Source: Yoonia sp. (lineage in GTDB: Bacteria; Pseudomonadota; Alphaproteobacteria; Rhodobacterales; Rhodobacteraceae). From it: a stretch of DNA of 44,697 nt. The stretch is taken from positions 1 through 44,697 of the forward strand of contig JAQXBV010000086.1 of the NCBI GenBank assembly GCA_029252195.1. Reading direction: 5' to 3'. The notes beneath the pieces are model-generated. The model did no database searches, was not told the DNA's origin, and saw only the letters and a list, made by a program, of their open reading frames with translations. Made by a program: the position numbers and the translations under genes. This document shows, in pieces, positions 26,427-35,065 of this stretch (the first letter of the stretch is position 1; each line of letters begins with the position of its first letter).

Positions 26427-27587
26427 CTAGGCCGCATTTTTTGCCATAGCAGCGGCGAACCGTTCAAAGAGGTAATAGCTGTCTTGCGGGCCCGGGCTGG
26501 CTTCGGGGTGGTATTGCACGCTAAAGACGGGTCTGTCAGCCATGCGAATTCCACAGTTGGAGCCGTCAAAAAGCGAGACATGGGTCTCGATCACGCCTTC
26601 TGGCAGCGTTTGGCTATCGACCGCAAAGCCGTGGTTCATCGAGGTGATCTCGACTTTGCCTGTATCCTTGTCTTTCACAGGATGGTTGGCGCCGTGGTGG
26701 CCGTGGTTCATTTTGATCGTTTTGGCGCCCAAAGCGAGGGCTAGCATTTGATGGCCGAGGCAAATGCCGAACACGGGCAGGTCTGACTTTGCCAAAACCC
26801 CTTGAATCATTGGCACGGCATAGGCACCCGTCGCTTCGGGATCGCCCGGTCCATTGGATAGGAATACGCCGTCTGGGTTCAAGGCGAGAATATCCTCGGC
26901 TGTTGCGGACGCAGGCAGAACTGTCACATCGCAGCCCGCAGAGGCCAAACAACGCAAAATGTTCCGTTTTGCACCATAATCGATAGCCACGACTTTATAC
27001 TTTGGATCGGTTTGCGTGGCGTAGCCGTCTGGCCAAGCCCACCGCATCTCGTTCCAGTGGTAAGACTGCGCGCAGGTCACGTCTTTGGCGAGGTCAAGCC
27101 CGACAAGTCCTGCAAACCCGCGGGCTTTCTGAACCAGTGCCCCGATATCAAATTCACCGTCAGGGTTATGCGCAAGGGCAACGTGTGGCGCCCCCTGCTG
27201 CCGAATGGCGCGGGTCAGGCGACGGGTGTCGACGCCACCCATGCCAATCCGTCCGCGCGCAATCAGCCAAGGCGCTAACTCTTGGGTTGCCCGCCAGTTC
27301 GAAGAGGCCGTTGGATCCCATTTGACGATCATGCCAGCCGCAACCGGATCGGCGGTTTCATCATCCTCGGGCGTCACACCTGTGTTGCCGATATGAGGGA
27401 AGGTGAAGGTCACGACTTGCCCAGCGTAGGACGGGTCGGTCATGATTTCCTGATAGCCGGTCATCGCGGTGTTAAAGCAAAGCTCGGCGACCGTTTCGCC
27501 AGTCGCCCCGAACCCGTAGCCGTAAAACACAGTGCCATCCGCAAGGGCAAGACAAGCCGTGGGTGTGATCTGTTCAGATTGAGCCAT
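26427..27587 (-). CDS. carA: Carbamoyl-phosphate synthase small (glutaminase) subunit
   Basis: Releases ammonia from glutamine for the large subunit CarB (not in the window), feeding pyrimidine and arginine synthesis. The ATG at 27587 (MAQSEQITPTACLALADG) gives 386 residues, the normal length; the long upstream extension of the frame crosses the divergent yqeY gene and is not coding. Visible are the N-terminal domain motifs MTGYQEIMTDPSYAGQ, NTGVTPED and GGVDTR, and the class I glutamine amidotransferase triad: Cys in FGICLGHQM (near residue 274) and His/Glu in QYHPEASPGP. Also present is SNGPGDP. The gene is divergent from yqeY, with separate candidate promoters for each. Confidence 0.96.
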   Translation of the reverse strand: MAQSEQITPTACLALADGTVFYGYGFGATGETVAELCFNTAMTGYQEIMTDPSYAGQVVTFTFPHIGNTGVTPEDDETADPVAAGMIVKWDPTASSNWRATQELAPWLIARGRIGMGGVDTRRLTRAIRQQGAPHVALAHNPDGEFDIGALVQKARGFAGLVGLDLAKDVTCAQSYHWNEMRWAWPDGYATQTDPKYKVVAIDYGAKRNILRCLASAGCDVTVLPASATAEDILALNPDGVFLSNGPGDPEATGAYAVPMIQGVLAKSDLPVFGICLGHQMLALALGAKTIKMNHGHHGANHPVKDKDTGKVEITSMNHGFAVDSQTLPEGVIETHVSLFDGSNCGIRMADRPVFSVQYHPEASPGPQDSYYLFERFAAAMAKNAA

Positions 27588-27621
27588 CGTGCGTATCCCC
27601 TTTTTGCGCCAAATTGTGCTG

Positions 27622-27650
27622 GGTTTAAGGGCGGGGAGGAGGCGGGTCAA
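27622..27650 (-). promoter_or_regulatory. Candidate promoter of carA
   Basis: On the minus strand TTGACC (27650-27645), 17-base spacer, TAAACC (27627-27622). The start point would lie about 28 bases before carA. Confidence 0.4.
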
Positions 27651-27699
27651 GGGCCGAAGTGCCCAGAAAAACAAGGCGGGCGCGTTCTCACAGCAGCGG

Positions 27700-27728
27700 T
27701 TGTCACGGCGTTCTATTCCAACTATGTT
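27700..27728 (+). promoter_or_regulatory. Candidate promoter of yqeY
   Basis: TTGTCA (27700-27705), 17-base spacer, TATGTT (27723-27728), followed by AAGGA ahead of the ATG at 27768. Confidence 0.5.
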
Positions 27729-27767
27729 GCGCGTTCGATGATACAGGTTTTTAAGGAACGAAATCAG

Positions 27768-28220
27768 ATGCGCGACCGGATCACAGCGGCCCTCAAAGAT
27801 GCAATGAAAGCAAAGGATGTTGAGCGCCTTTCGACGCTGCGCCTCATCAATGCTGCGATCAAGGATCGCGATATTGCGTTGCGCGGGACGGGCGAAGAAG
27901 GCGGCGTTGGGGATCCGGAAATCCTTGCGATCTTGGGGAAGATGGTCAAGCAACGCCAAGAAAGCGCACGCGCCTATGAAGAGGGCGGTCGTCTTGAGCT
28001 TGCGGAAAAGGAACTCTCCGAAATCAAAATTATCGAGGATTACCTGCCGCGACAGCTGAGTGAGGCGGAATCCGAGGCCGCTGTTGATGCGGTCATCGCG
28101 CAGGTTGGCGCGCAAAGTATTCGTGAGATGGGCAAAGTCATGGCCGTCCTGAAGGACACCTATACCGGCCAAATGGATTTTGGCAAAGTGGGTCCGCTGG
28201 TGAAGAACCGGCTCGGCTAG
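27768..28220 (+). CDS. GatB/YqeY domain protein
   Basis: 150 residues, the normal size of stand-alone YqeY proteins, which share the helical tail domain of the amidotransferase subunit GatB. Motifs are LKDAMKAKDVERLSTLRLI at the N-terminus, KMVKQRQESARAYEEGGR in the middle, EIKIIEDYLPRQLSE, and the C-terminal GKVMAVLKDTYTGQMDFG. The domain is thought to bind tRNA, but the cellular role of the free-standing protein is not settled. ATG 27768 follows AAGGA; the much longer frame upstream is antisense to carA and is rejected. A pair of palindromic repeats follows the stop codon. Confidence 0.9.
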   Translation: MRDRITAALKDAMKAKDVERLSTLRLINAAIKDRDIALRGTGEEGGVGDPEILAILGKMVKQRQESARAYEEGGRLELAEKELSEIKIIEDYLPRQLSEAESEAAVDAVIAQVGAQSIREMGKVMAVLKDTYTGQMDFGKVGPLVKNRLG

Positions 28221-28230
28221 TGTCGAGGTG

Positions 28231-28252
28231 GATGGGGTAAAACCCATCCTAC
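28231..28252 (-). repeat. Dispersed palindromic repeat, copy 3
   Basis: On the minus strand GTAGGATGGGTTTTACCCCATC, with one mismatch in the palindrome relative to copy 4. It starts eleven bases after the yqeY stop and is inverted relative to copy 4, which lies 23 bases away. Confidence 0.75.
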
Positions 28253-28275
28253 AGAGCTGTTCATTCCACAACTGC

Positions 28276-28297
28276 GTAGGATGGGTTTTAACCCATC
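28276..28297 (+). repeat. Dispersed palindromic repeat, copy 4
   Basis: GTAGGATGGGTTTTAACCCATC, the same core as copy 1. Together with copy 3 it forms a head-to-head inverted pair between the convergent yqeY and DUF2244 genes, able to fold into one long hairpin. Confidence 0.75.
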
Positions 28298-28301
28298 GCG
28301 T

Positions 28302-28796
28302 CTATAAATTGTGCCGCAACGCCCGCTGAATTTCTCCGTAGAGCGATAGCCTTTCAGCGGCATCCAAGAATGCCCCGATCTCCACCTCCCGATCTCCACC
28401 GCGCAGGGTCAGATAGTTCTCGACAGGTCCGTCCTTAGGATGGATGTGAGCAGTGGCCCAATACCTGTTTGCCTCCCAAGTCTGCAGCGTCCCGTTTGGA
28501 TTGTGCCTCGTGAGCGTCACAATCTCTGGTGTGGCCTGAAAGACTTCGAGTAGTTCGCCGCGCTTGTAGCTGATGTGGAGCGCGCCCCATAGTGCCCAAA
28601 GCATCACGCCAAAGAATCCCAAGATCACCCAGAGAATCACACTGCCGATCAATGCAATCAGAGGCAGTGCAATGATGGCGATCGTCCCGCCGATAAACAG
28701 TACAAAATCCTTGCGCAGCAAGGACCGATAGGGCCAGAGGTCAAGTTGCCACTGCGTCTGGTTTTCGTCGGAAGAGGGGGTCCATTGATACGGCAT
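28302..28796 (-). CDS. DUF2244 domain membrane protein
   Basis: 164 residues with two close membrane helices (about residues 32-70, with FVLFIGGTIAIIALPLIALI) flanked by cytoplasmic segments. The pattern WPYRSLL...., two helices, then an EITL-type strand and a HPKDGP...LTLRGGDREVEIGAFL tail is what I recall for DUF2244, a family found near cytochrome oxidase genes in alphaproteobacteria. Function unknown. It lies downstream of ctaD on the same strand but behind a strong terminator, so it probably has its own promoter. Confidence 0.78.
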   Translation of the reverse strand: MPYQWTPSSDENQTQWQLDLWPYRSLLRKDFVLFIGGTIAIIALPLIALIGSVILWVILGFFGVMLWALWGALHISYKRGELLEVFQATPEIVTLTRHNPNGTLQTWEANRYWATAHIHPKDGPVENYLTLRGGDREVEIGAFLDAAERLSLYGEIQRALRHNL

Positions 28797-28852
28797 AGCC
28801 TAAGTTTAGTGCGCCGCTCGGCGATGGCAAATGGGTGCTTTGGTCGCGGCAT

Positions 28853-28883
28853 AAAAAAAGGGCCCCGCAAATTGCAGGGCCCT
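28853..28883 (-). terminator. Intrinsic terminator of ctaD
   Basis: On the minus strand AGGGCCC (28883-28877) pairs with GGGCCCT (28865-28859) and is followed by a run of T residues (complement of the A-tract 28853-28859). It lies 24 bases past the ctaD stop. Confidence 0.85.
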
Positions 28884-28906
28884 GTTTTGTTTTGCTCTGG
28901 CGGACG

Positions 28907-30580
28907 CTAGTGCGCGTGGCCTTTGTCCCAATCGGACTGCTTTGGCAGTGTCTCGAATGTGTGCTCTGGTGGTGGGCAAGGCAATGTCCACTCCAGTGTG
29001 TCAGCAAATTCGTTCCATGGGTTGTTCTCGGTCACTTTGCGACCCCACTTAAGTGCGTAGACCATGATCCCGATGAAGAACAGGAACGACGCAAAGGACA
29101 GGAACGCACCATAAGATGACACGAGGTTCCATGTTGCAAAGGCGTCTGGGTAATCGATGTAGCGGCGTGGCATACCCTGACGACCCAAGAAGTGCTGTGG
29201 GAAGAAGGTCAGGTTTGCACCGATGAACATCATCCAGAAGTGAAGCTTGGCGGCCCACTCAGGATACATCTTTCCGGACATCTTAGGGAAGTAGAAGTAG
29301 ATACCCGCAAAGATCGCGAAAACTGCACCCAGTGACATCACATAGTGGAAGTGTGCGATCACATAGTAGGTGTCGTGATAAACGCGGTCGATACCCGCCT
29401 GCGACAATACGATCCCTGTTACCCCACCAACGGTGAAGAGGAACAAGAAGCCCATCGCCCAAAGCATAGGTGATTTAAACTCGACCGAGCCGCCCCACAT
29501 GGTCGCGATCCAAGAGAAAATCTTAACCCCTGTTGGGACCGCGATGACCATGGTCGCCAGCATGAAGTAGGACTGCTGTGTCAGCGACATACCAACGGTA
29601 TACATGTGGTGCGCCCAAACAACGAAGCCCAGAACACCAATCGCAACCATCGCGTAAACCATTGGCAGGTAGCCAAAGATCGGCTTGCGCGAGAATGTTG
29701 CGATGATGTGGCTGATGATCCCGAAACCCGGAATAATGATGATGTAAACTTCTGGGTGACCAAAGAACCACAAGATGTGCTGGTACAAGATCGGGTCGCC
29801 GCCGCCTTCAGGTTGGAAGAAGGTTGTGCCGAAGTTACGGTCTGTGAGCAGCATCGTGATCGCGCCTGCAAGCACAGGAAGCGCCAGAAGGATCAACCAA
29901 GCTGTGACGAAGATCGACCAAGCGAACAGCGGCACTTTGTGCAGCGTCATGCCTGGTGCACGCATGTTCAGGAAGGTTGTGATCATGTTGATCGCGCCCA
30001 AGATCGATGAGGCACCTGAAAGGTGAACCGCAAAGATCGCGAGGTCCATCGACATGCCTGCCTCGGATGTGGAGAGCGGTGGATAAAGAACCCAACCTAC
30101 GCCAGATCCAAGTTGGCCGTTGCCACCAGGTGTCAGCATCGAAGCGACACCCAAAGACGTACCAGCAACATACATCCAGAAGGACAAGTTGTTGAGGCGT
30201 GGGAACGCCATGTCTGGCGCGCCGATCTGCAATGGCATCAGGTAGTTACCAAAGCCGCCGAACAGGGCAGGAATAACCACGAAGAACATCATCAAAACAC
30301 CGTGGTAGGTGATCATCACGTTCCAAAGGTGGCCGTTTGGCGTACATTCCGCAGCCGCATCCGCGATGAAACGTGCACCTTCAAGGCACATGTACTGCAC
30401 ACCTGGGTGCATCAATTCCAAGCGCATGTAGACGGTGAAACAAACGGAAATAAAGCCTACGAGGCCCCCGACGAAAAGGTACAGGATACCGATGTCTTTA
30501 TGGTTGGTGGACATGAACCACCGGGTAAAGAAACCCCGGTTGTCTTCGTGGTCATGGCCGTGGATGGCTGCATCTGCCAT
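28907..30580 (-). CDS. ctaD: Cytochrome c oxidase subunit I (aa3 type)
   Basis: Catalytic subunit of the heme-copper oxidase, reducing oxygen to water and pumping protons in the inner membrane. 557 residues with twelve hydrophobic segments. Metal ligands are visible: the low-spin heme histidine in MITYHGVLM, the CuB/cross-linked tyrosine segment [25 protein letters not shown], and the heme a/a3 histidines in IAHFHYV. The glutamate in GHPEVY marks the A1-type proton channel. The start [14 protein letters not shown] has GAGGAGA upstream; a longer frame from 30634 is unlikely. Subunits II and III are not in the window, so the gene stands apart from the rest of the oxidase operon, as is usual in roseobacters. 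Confidence 0.97.
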   Translation of the reverse strand: MADAAIHGHDHEDNRGFFTRWFMSTNHKDIGILYLFVGGLVGFISVCFTVYMRLELMHPGVQYMCLEGARFIADAAAECTPNGHLWNVMITYHGVLMMFFVVIPALFGGFGNYLMPLQIGAPDMAFPRLNNLSFWMYVAGTSLGVASMLTPGGNGQLGSGVGWVLYPPLSTSEAGMSMDLAIFAVHLSGASSILGAINMITTFLNMRAPGMTLHKVPLFAWSIFVTAWLILLALPVLAGAITMLLTDRNFGTTFFQPEGGGDPILYQHILWFFGHPEVYIIIIPGFGIISHIIATFSRKPIFGYLPMVYAMVAIGVLGFVVWAHHMYTVGMSLTQQSYFMLATMVIAVPTGVKIFSWIATMWGGSVEFKSPMLWAMGFLFLFTVGGVTGIVLSQAGIDRVYHDTYYVIAHFHYVMSLGAVFAIFAGIYFYFPKMSGKMYPEWAAKLHFWMMFIGANLTFFPQHFLGRQGMPRRYIDYPDAFATWNLVSSYGAFLSFASFLFFIGIMVYALKWGRKVTENNPWNEFADTLEWTLPCPPPEHTFETLPKQSDWDKGHAH

Positions 30581-30646
30581 GTGGCTCTCCTCAAATTGCA
30601 ACGGAAATGCAGGCACGAGTCGTCGCGCGCCCACACATTTGCGTTT

Positions 30647-30675
30647 GTTCTAGTGTGTTGTGCCTGTCGGGGCAA
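30647..30675 (-). promoter_or_regulatory. Candidate promoter of ctaD
   Basis: On the minus strand TTGCCC (30675-30670), 17-base spacer, TAGAAC (30652-30647), about 65 bases before the start codon in the 180-base gap behind lipB. Confidence 0.45.
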
Positions 30676-30760
30676 TATTTCATCGCGCAATAACACTGGG
30701 TTAATTTGGCGCACCCCTTGTGAAATTCTTTGGAAACCCCAAGGACGAGACCCTGTGTCG

Positions 30761-31420
30761 TTATGTGTCGACGGCGGGAAAACTCAAATCGAAGGTCTGC
30801 CTTAACGCCACATCCACGTCATCCAGTGTCACAGGTAGCCCTAAATCAACCAGTGACGTGACGCCGTGAGCGGAAATTCCACAAGGAACAATTCCCGTGA
30901 AGTGTGAAAGGTCGGGTTCGACGTTGATCGACAGTCCGTGAAAGCTCACCCATTTGCGCAAACGAATGCCAAGGGCCGCGATTTTGTCTTCTTGGGGGGC
31001 ACCGTTGAGGCCAAGGGGTTTGTCTGTCCGTATCACCCAAACGCCAACCCGTCCGTCGCGCCGCTCGCCTTTCAAATTGAACGTGTCGAGCGTGGCGATG
31101 ATCCAGTTTTCGATCTGGTTCACAAAGGCCCGCACATCGCGGCCCCGCTTCCCCACGTCCAGCATGATGTAGGCCACCCGCTGTCCTGGACCGTGGTAGG
31201 TATATTGCCCGCCGCGCTTTGCCTCATGGACAGGGAAGCGGTCAGGATCGACCAAGTCTTCAATCTTTGCAGAGGTGCCTGCCGTATAGAGAGGGGGGTG
31301 CTCAACCAGCCAGATCAGTTCGTCGGCCTCACCGCGCGCAATCGCATCAGCACGCTTCTCCATCAACGCCACTGCCGCCTCGTAGTCGGTCAGGCCGTCT
31401 GAGATAATCCATTCAACCAT
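30761..31420 (-). CDS. lipB: Lipoyl(octanoyl) transferase
   Basis: Moves octanoate from acyl carrier protein to lipoyl domains of 2-oxoacid dehydrogenases and the glycine cleavage H protein, before LipA inserts sulfur. 219 residues, normal length. Conserved blocks are the substrate loop [20 protein letters not shown], the catalytic lysine region [19 protein letters not shown], and the catalytic cysteine in [14 protein letters not shown] (near residue 183). The start ATG at 31420 lies directly before the LytTR remnant. ctaD follows on the same strand after 180 bases with its own candidate promoter. Confidence 0.95.
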   Translation of the reverse strand: MVEWIISDGLTDYEAAVALMEKRADAIARGEADELIWLVEHPPLYTAGTSAKIEDLVDPDRFPVHEAKRGGQYTYHGPGQRVAYIMLDVGKRGRDVRAFVNQIENWIIATLDTFNLKGERRDGRVGVWVIRTDKPLGLNGAPQEDKIAALGIRLRKWVSFHGLSINVEPDLSHFTGIVPCGISAHGVTSLVDLGLPVTLDDVDVALRQTFDLSFPAVDT

Positions 31421-31743
31421 TTAAGTTCGGGCCAAAAGGCCAGCCTCCTTGATATCGCGCACATAGCGGCGGCTGCCAAGAATGTCCTCGCCAGTCGCCA
31501 ACGTCAAGATAACCCTATCGCCGTCCCGCTTTGCGCATTGGACGGCCCAGAGCGCCACCCAATGCGAGCGCTGCACCTGCAACCCGACACATCACCCGTT
31601 TCGCGCATCGCGTCAGACAGGCGCAGCAGAACAACATCTGCCCCTTTGCTCGTCATGATTCGCACATAGCGATCCTCGACCGACAGGGCCATCAGGCGCT
31701 CCCGCTTTTCACGAAGCGCAGGCTGCATTTGCCGCTTATCCAC
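31421..31743 (-). pseudogene. Frameshifted remnant of a LytTR-type DNA-binding regulator
   Basis: On the minus strand the frame from GTG 31743 reads a LytTR-like start, ALSVEDRYVRIMTSKG and VVLLRLSDAMRETGDVSG. At a GGG run (31585-31583) it goes out of frame. The next frame continues the same domain: LQVQRSHWVALWAV, then RDGDRVILTLATG and GSRRYVRDIKEAGLL, ending in TAA at 31423-31421. One missing base restores the full domain. The N-terminal membrane part common in relatives is also absent. The two halves together match the LytTR fold (DNA-binding domain of AlgR/AgrA-type regulators). It ends directly against lipB and is divergent from another broken gene. A sequencing error at the G run could mimic the frameshift. 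Confidence 0.8.
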
Positions 31744-31841
31744 GAAGAAAAACCTTATTTTGCGAATCCCGAATTGGTGTAGTTGATGCGCCGCACCAAG
31801 ACGTCTTCATCGCAGTCAAACAGCCTGAGATGGAGATTTCA

Positions 31842-32337
31842 ATGACACTTGCCCCTTATCTAACCGCTGCTCCTAATATTCAACTGCACATCGTGCTCGC
31901 ACTGATTCTCGGGCCTATGGCGATTAATCAGCGCAGGCGGGATCGCACCCGTCAGGTCGTCGGCTATGTCGTCTTTCACGACCCCCAGTTTTGCGATGAT
32001 CGGTCCATTTAGCCCGATTCACGGCCTTGCGATTGTCACGCTCTGGTCGCTTTATGCTGCCATCCGCCACGTTATCGCCGGGCGCATCGCGCTGCATCGG
32101 ATGGTGATGCGTAATCTTTATTGGCACGGGCTTATCATTGCGGGTCTGTTCAACTTTTTACCCGGTCGCGCTTCAAACCATGCGTTTTTCCCTGAAAACC
32201 CGCAGCTTGGCTTTGTTGTGATTGGCCTTGGGGTAACGGCCTTGGTGGGCAACACAATCCGCCAAAAACACCGGCTCACCAAATCAGTTCAAAAATCACG
32301 CATTTTTCCACTTGAGAAGCCTGCGACCATGGTCTAG
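31842..32337 (+). pseudogene. Broken DUF2306-like membrane protein gene
   Basis: Two reading frames hold successive parts of one membrane protein. From ATG 31842 (GAGA upstream) the first gives MTLAPYLTAAPNIQLHIVL and INQRRRDRTRQVVGYV, then loses the family. From about 31966 the next frame gives SSFTTPSFAMIGPFSPIH and, further on, HRMVMRNLYWHGLIIAGLF and NFLPGR, ending at 32337. Compared with the DUF2306 pattern I recall, roughly ten residues are missing at the junction near 31960, so an internal deletion rather than a single miscalled base is likely. The first frame stops at 32012. It faces the LytTR remnant, suggesting a former divergent regulator-membrane protein pair. Confidence 0.75.
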
Positions 32338-32357
32338 AGGAGCGGCAGTCATCGATT

Positions 32358-32444
32358 GCGGTCGTGGCGGAATTGGTAGACGCGCAGCGTTGAGGTCGCT
32401 GTTCTGTAACAAGAGTGAGGGTTCGAGTCCCTCCGACCGCACCA
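32358..32444 (+). tRNA. tRNA-Leu (anticodon GAG)
   Basis: Acceptor stem GCGGTCG (32358-32364) pairs with CGACCGC (32434-32440), discriminator A, and CCA encoded (32442-32444). The anticodon stem-loop is CAGCG-TTGAGGT-CGCTG with anticodon GAG. A long variable arm and GGTTCGAGTCC T-loop are present, as expected for a class II tRNA-Leu reading CUC/CUU. Confidence 0.97.
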
Positions 32445-32597
32445 GACGTTCCCCTTATGGTAGAGTAGCAAAAGCATTACGTGGTTCGCATGGTGGTCAT
32501 ATTGCAGGACAATCGCCCACAGCATGATCGATTGGCAGGCGATTTTGCTAAATTTCGCGCCGTTTACGCTAACTCCTTCGGATTTTTCTGATAGATG

Positions 32598-32626
32598 TTG
32601 CAATCGGCCAAGCTGCTTGATTTAGT
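32598..32626 (+). promoter_or_regulatory. Candidate promoter of the polyamine-type ABC operon
   Basis: TTGCAA (32598-32603), 17-base spacer, TTTAGT (32621-32626). A small hairpin GCAGC-CTAA-GCTGC (32641-32654) follows in the leader. The gap 32445-32597 shows nothing else convincing. Confidence 0.4.
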
Positions 32627-32675
32627 CTTCATCCAAGAGTGCAGCCTAAGCTGCCAAGATCTCAGGGGGACTTCC

Positions 32676-33776
32676 GTGTCAAAATCTGGAAACGAAAGCG
32701 CATTCGTAGAATTCGAACGTGTGCAAAAGAGCTACGATGGTGAGAATCTGGTCGTAAAGGATTTGAACCTTTCAATGCCGAAGGGCGAGTTTTTGACGAT
32801 GCTTGGGCCATCAGGATCGGGCAAGACAACTTGCTTGATGATGTTGGCAGGATTCGAGACTGCAACGCACGGTGAGATTCGCCTTGATGGTGTGTCGATC
32901 AACCACATTCCGCCCCATAAGCGCGGCATTGGCATGGTGTTCCAGAACTACGCGCTGTTTCCGCATATGACCGTGGCCGAAAACCTCTCTTTTCCGCTGG
33001 AAGTCCGCAAGATCGGCAAGTCGGATCGTGAACAGAAGGTCATGCGCGCTTTGGGCATGGTGCAAATGCAAGATTTCGCGGGTCGTCGCCCAACACAGCT
33101 TTCCGGTGGTCAGCAGCAGCGGATTGCATTGGCGCGTGCGCTGGTGTTTGAACCTGAACTGGTGTTGATGGATGAACCGCTTGGCGCGCTTGACAAGCAA
33201 CTTCGCGAAACGCTCCAGTTCGAGATCACAAACCTTGCGCACCAGCTTGGAATTACAGTGGTTTATGTCACCCACGATCAGACCGAAGCCCTGACCATGT
33301 CAGACCGCGTTGCGGTGTTCGACGATGGTCGCATTCAGCAATTGGCACCGCCAGACGAGCTTTATGAAGCGCCGCAGAATAGCTTCGTGGCGCAGTTTAT
33401 TGGCGAAAACAACACGTTGGAAGGCGTCGTTAAAGAGATTAAAGGCAACACATGTATCGTCCAGCTTGATAGCGGCGATATTATTGACGCCATTCCGGTG
33501 AACGTCGCGGCCGTCGGGGATCGCACGAAAGTCTCGATTCGCCCAGAGCGAGTTGAATTCAACAAGGACCGTTTGAAAGCGGGCGCACATACCCTCAAGG
33601 CGGAGGTGCTCGAATTCATCTATATGGGCGACATTTTCCGCACCCGTCTGCGGGTTGCTGGTGTCGACAACTTCATCATCAAATCACGCAACGCCCCCGA
33701 TCAGGTGCGCCTCACACCAGGCCAGCAGATTGAAATCGGCTGGCTTGCAGAAGATTGCCGTGCGTTGGACGCGTAA
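32676..33776 (+). CDS. ABC transporter ATP-binding protein, PotA-like (spermidine/putrescine type)
   Basis: 366 residues from a GTG preceded by a strong AGGGGGA site. The nucleotide-binding domain shows Walker A GPSGSGKTT, Q-loop VFQNYALFPHMTV, signature LSGGQQQRIALARAL, Walker B LVLMDEPLGALD and the H-loop VTHDQTEAL. The C-terminal part (about 245-366) is a TOBE regulatory domain (VSIRPERVEF). The LFPHMTVAENL wording is typical of the PotA group that powers polyamine and related cation importers. It begins a four-gene operon (ATPase, binding protein, two permeases). The frame extends upstream to 32595 without a better start. Confidence 0.93.
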   Translation: MSKSGNESAFVEFERVQKSYDGENLVVKDLNLSMPKGEFLTMLGPSGSGKTTCLMMLAGFETATHGEIRLDGVSINHIPPHKRGIGMVFQNYALFPHMTVAENLSFPLEVRKIGKSDREQKVMRALGMVQMQDFAGRRPTQLSGGQQQRIALARALVFEPELVLMDEPLGALDKQLRETLQFEITNLAHQLGITVVYVTHDQTEALTMSDRVAVFDDGRIQQLAPPDELYEAPQNSFVAQFIGENNTLEGVVKEIKGNTCIVQLDSGDIIDAIPVNVAAVGDRTKVSIRPERVEFNKDRLKAGAHTLKAEVLEFIYMGDIFRTRLRVAGVDNFIIKSRNAPDQVRLTPGQQIEIGWLAEDCRALDA

Positions 33777-33866
33777 ACCGCGCCCCACGTCGCAAAACAG
33801 GGGCTCGCTCCGTCCGGTGGGCGGCCTCAGGATAAATTGACCGGACACTCAACGGGAGAATACTGA

Positions 33867-34973
33867 ATGAAACTCACTACCACACTTTTGGCCACTTCGG
33901 CTCTGACATTGGCAGGCTCCGCCGCATTCTCAGAAGCGCATATGGCCGACACAATGACAATCGTCAGCTGGGGCGGCGCTTACTCTGCGTCACAGCAGGG
34001 CGCCTATCACGACCCCTACGTCGCAAACACTGGCATCACAGTCGTGAACGACGAGAGCTCGGGCGAGGCTGTGGCCAAGCTTCGCGCGATGAACGAAGCT
34101 GGCAACATCACTTGGGATCTGGTTGACGTTGAAGCCGCTGACGGCATTCGTCTTTGCGACGAAGGTCTGGCGATCGAAATCGACCACGACACAATGCTTG
34201 CTGCTGCGCCAGACGGCACATCAGCCTCCGACGACTTCGGCTCTTCGATCGTGTCTGATTGCTTTATCCCACAGATCGTTTTCTCGACAACTGTTGGCTA
34301 CCGCACAGACATGGTTGGCGACACACCGCCAACAGACATCTGCGCAATCTTCGATCTGGAAACATATCCAGGCAAGCGCGCATTAGCGAAAAAGCCGTTG
34401 GCAAACGTAGAGTGGGCGCTGCTTTGTGACGGCGTTGCAAAAGACGACATCTATGACGTTCTGGCAACACCAGAAGGTCAAGATCAGGCTTTCGCAAAGC
34501 TCGACACCATCAAAGCAGAGACAATCTGGTGGTCTGCAGGCGCAGAAACACCACAGCTTTTGGCTGACGGTGAAGTGGTGATGGGCTCGACCTTCAACGG
34601 TCGTTTGTTCTCTGCAATTGCAGAACAGAACCAGCCAATCGGCATGCTCTGGGACGCTCAGATGCTGGACTTTGATGGTTGGATCGTTCCAGCTGGCTTG
34701 CCAGAAGAGCGTCTGGCCCGCGTTATGGACTATCTGATGTTCGCAACAGATACACAGCGTCTTGCAGATCAGGCCAAGTACATCTCTTACGGTCCAGCGC
34801 GTGCATCTTCTGCACCACTGGTTGGCAACCACGGCGAATTGGGTATTCCAATGGCCGAGCACATGCCAACAGATCCGGCAAACTCCACAAACGTCTTTGT
34901 GACGAACTACGAGTTCTGGGCTGACTACCGCGACGATCTGGATGCGAAATTCCAGTCTTGGTTGGCACAATAA
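33867..34973 (+). CDS. Periplasmic substrate-binding protein, PotD-like
   Basis: 368 residues with a signal peptide (MKLTTTLLATSALTLAGSAA, cleavage near AFSEAH) and a family 1/PotD-type binding fold: TIVSWGGAYSASQQ at the N-terminus, WDLVDVEAAD, and QKTLW-like aromatic positions such as TIWWSAGAETPQLL and MLDFDGWIVPAG. It should deliver its ligand to the two permeases encoded downstream. Polyamine, or a related small cation or amino-acid derivative, is the family expectation; the ligand is not proven. The ribosome-binding site is GGGAGA. Codon use leans strongly to C-ending codons compared with its neighbours, suggesting high expression. Two stable hairpins follow the gene, as is common after abundant binding proteins. 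Confidence 0.9.
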   Translation: MKLTTTLLATSALTLAGSAAFSEAHMADTMTIVSWGGAYSASQQGAYHDPYVANTGITVVNDESSGEAVAKLRAMNEAGNITWDLVDVEAADGIRLCDEGLAIEIDHDTMLAAAPDGTSASDDFGSSIVSDCFIPQIVFSTTVGYRTDMVGDTPPTDICAIFDLETYPGKRALAKKPLANVEWALLCDGVAKDDIYDVLATPEGQDQAFAKLDTIKAETIWWSAGAETPQLLADGEVVMGSTFNGRLFSAIAEQNQPIGMLWDAQMLDFDGWIVPAGLPEERLARVMDYLMFATDTQRLADQAKYISYGPARASSAPLVGNHGELGIPMAEHMPTDPANSTNVFVTNYEFWADYRDDLDAKFQSWLAQ

Positions 34974-34982
34974 GCCTACCTT

Positions 34983-35002
34983 TCAGAGCGTTAGCGCTCT
35001 GA
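34983..35002 (+). other. Perfect 8-bp hairpin after the binding-protein gene
   Basis: TCAGAGCG (34983-34990), loop TTAG, CGCTCTGA (34995-35002). There is no T-tract, so an mRNA-stabilising or partial-termination hairpin between genes of unequal expression is likely. Confidence 0.6.
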
Positions 35003-35011
35003 GTTAAGACC

Positions 35012-35043
35012 GCGGCAGCCTCCATCAAACGAGGGGCTGCCGC
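35012..35043 (+). other. Second intergenic hairpin, 9-bp stem
   Basis: GCGGCAGCC (35012-35020) and GGCTGCCGC (35035-35043) are exact complements with a 14-base loop. It precedes the GGGG ribosome-binding region of the first permease gene. Confidence 0.6.
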
Positions 35044-35065
35044 ACAAGAACAGGGGATAAATGAT

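Noticed and set aside
27282-27767. Upstream extension of the yqeY frame
   Set aside because: It is antisense to carA. The YqeY family begins at ATG 27768, which has its own ribosome-binding site.
27588-28271. Upstream extension of the carA frame
   Set aside because: It crosses the divergent yqeY gene and non-coding DNA; CarA homologues start at 27587.
31735-31745. TTATCCAC-like DnaA box
   Set aside because: A single imperfect match inside a pseudogene with no cluster, AT-rich unwinding region or replication gene nearby.
31744-31830. Short minus-strand peptide frame ending LVRRINYTNSGFAK
   Set aside because: Looks protein-like but has no start codon in frame before an upstream stop; may be a scrap of the lost regulator N-terminus, not a gene.
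32349-32603. Minus-strand reading frame across the tRNA-Leu
   Set aside because: Its GRRDSNPH...STLRVYQFRH wording is the usual artefact of translating the antisense of tRNA-Leu.
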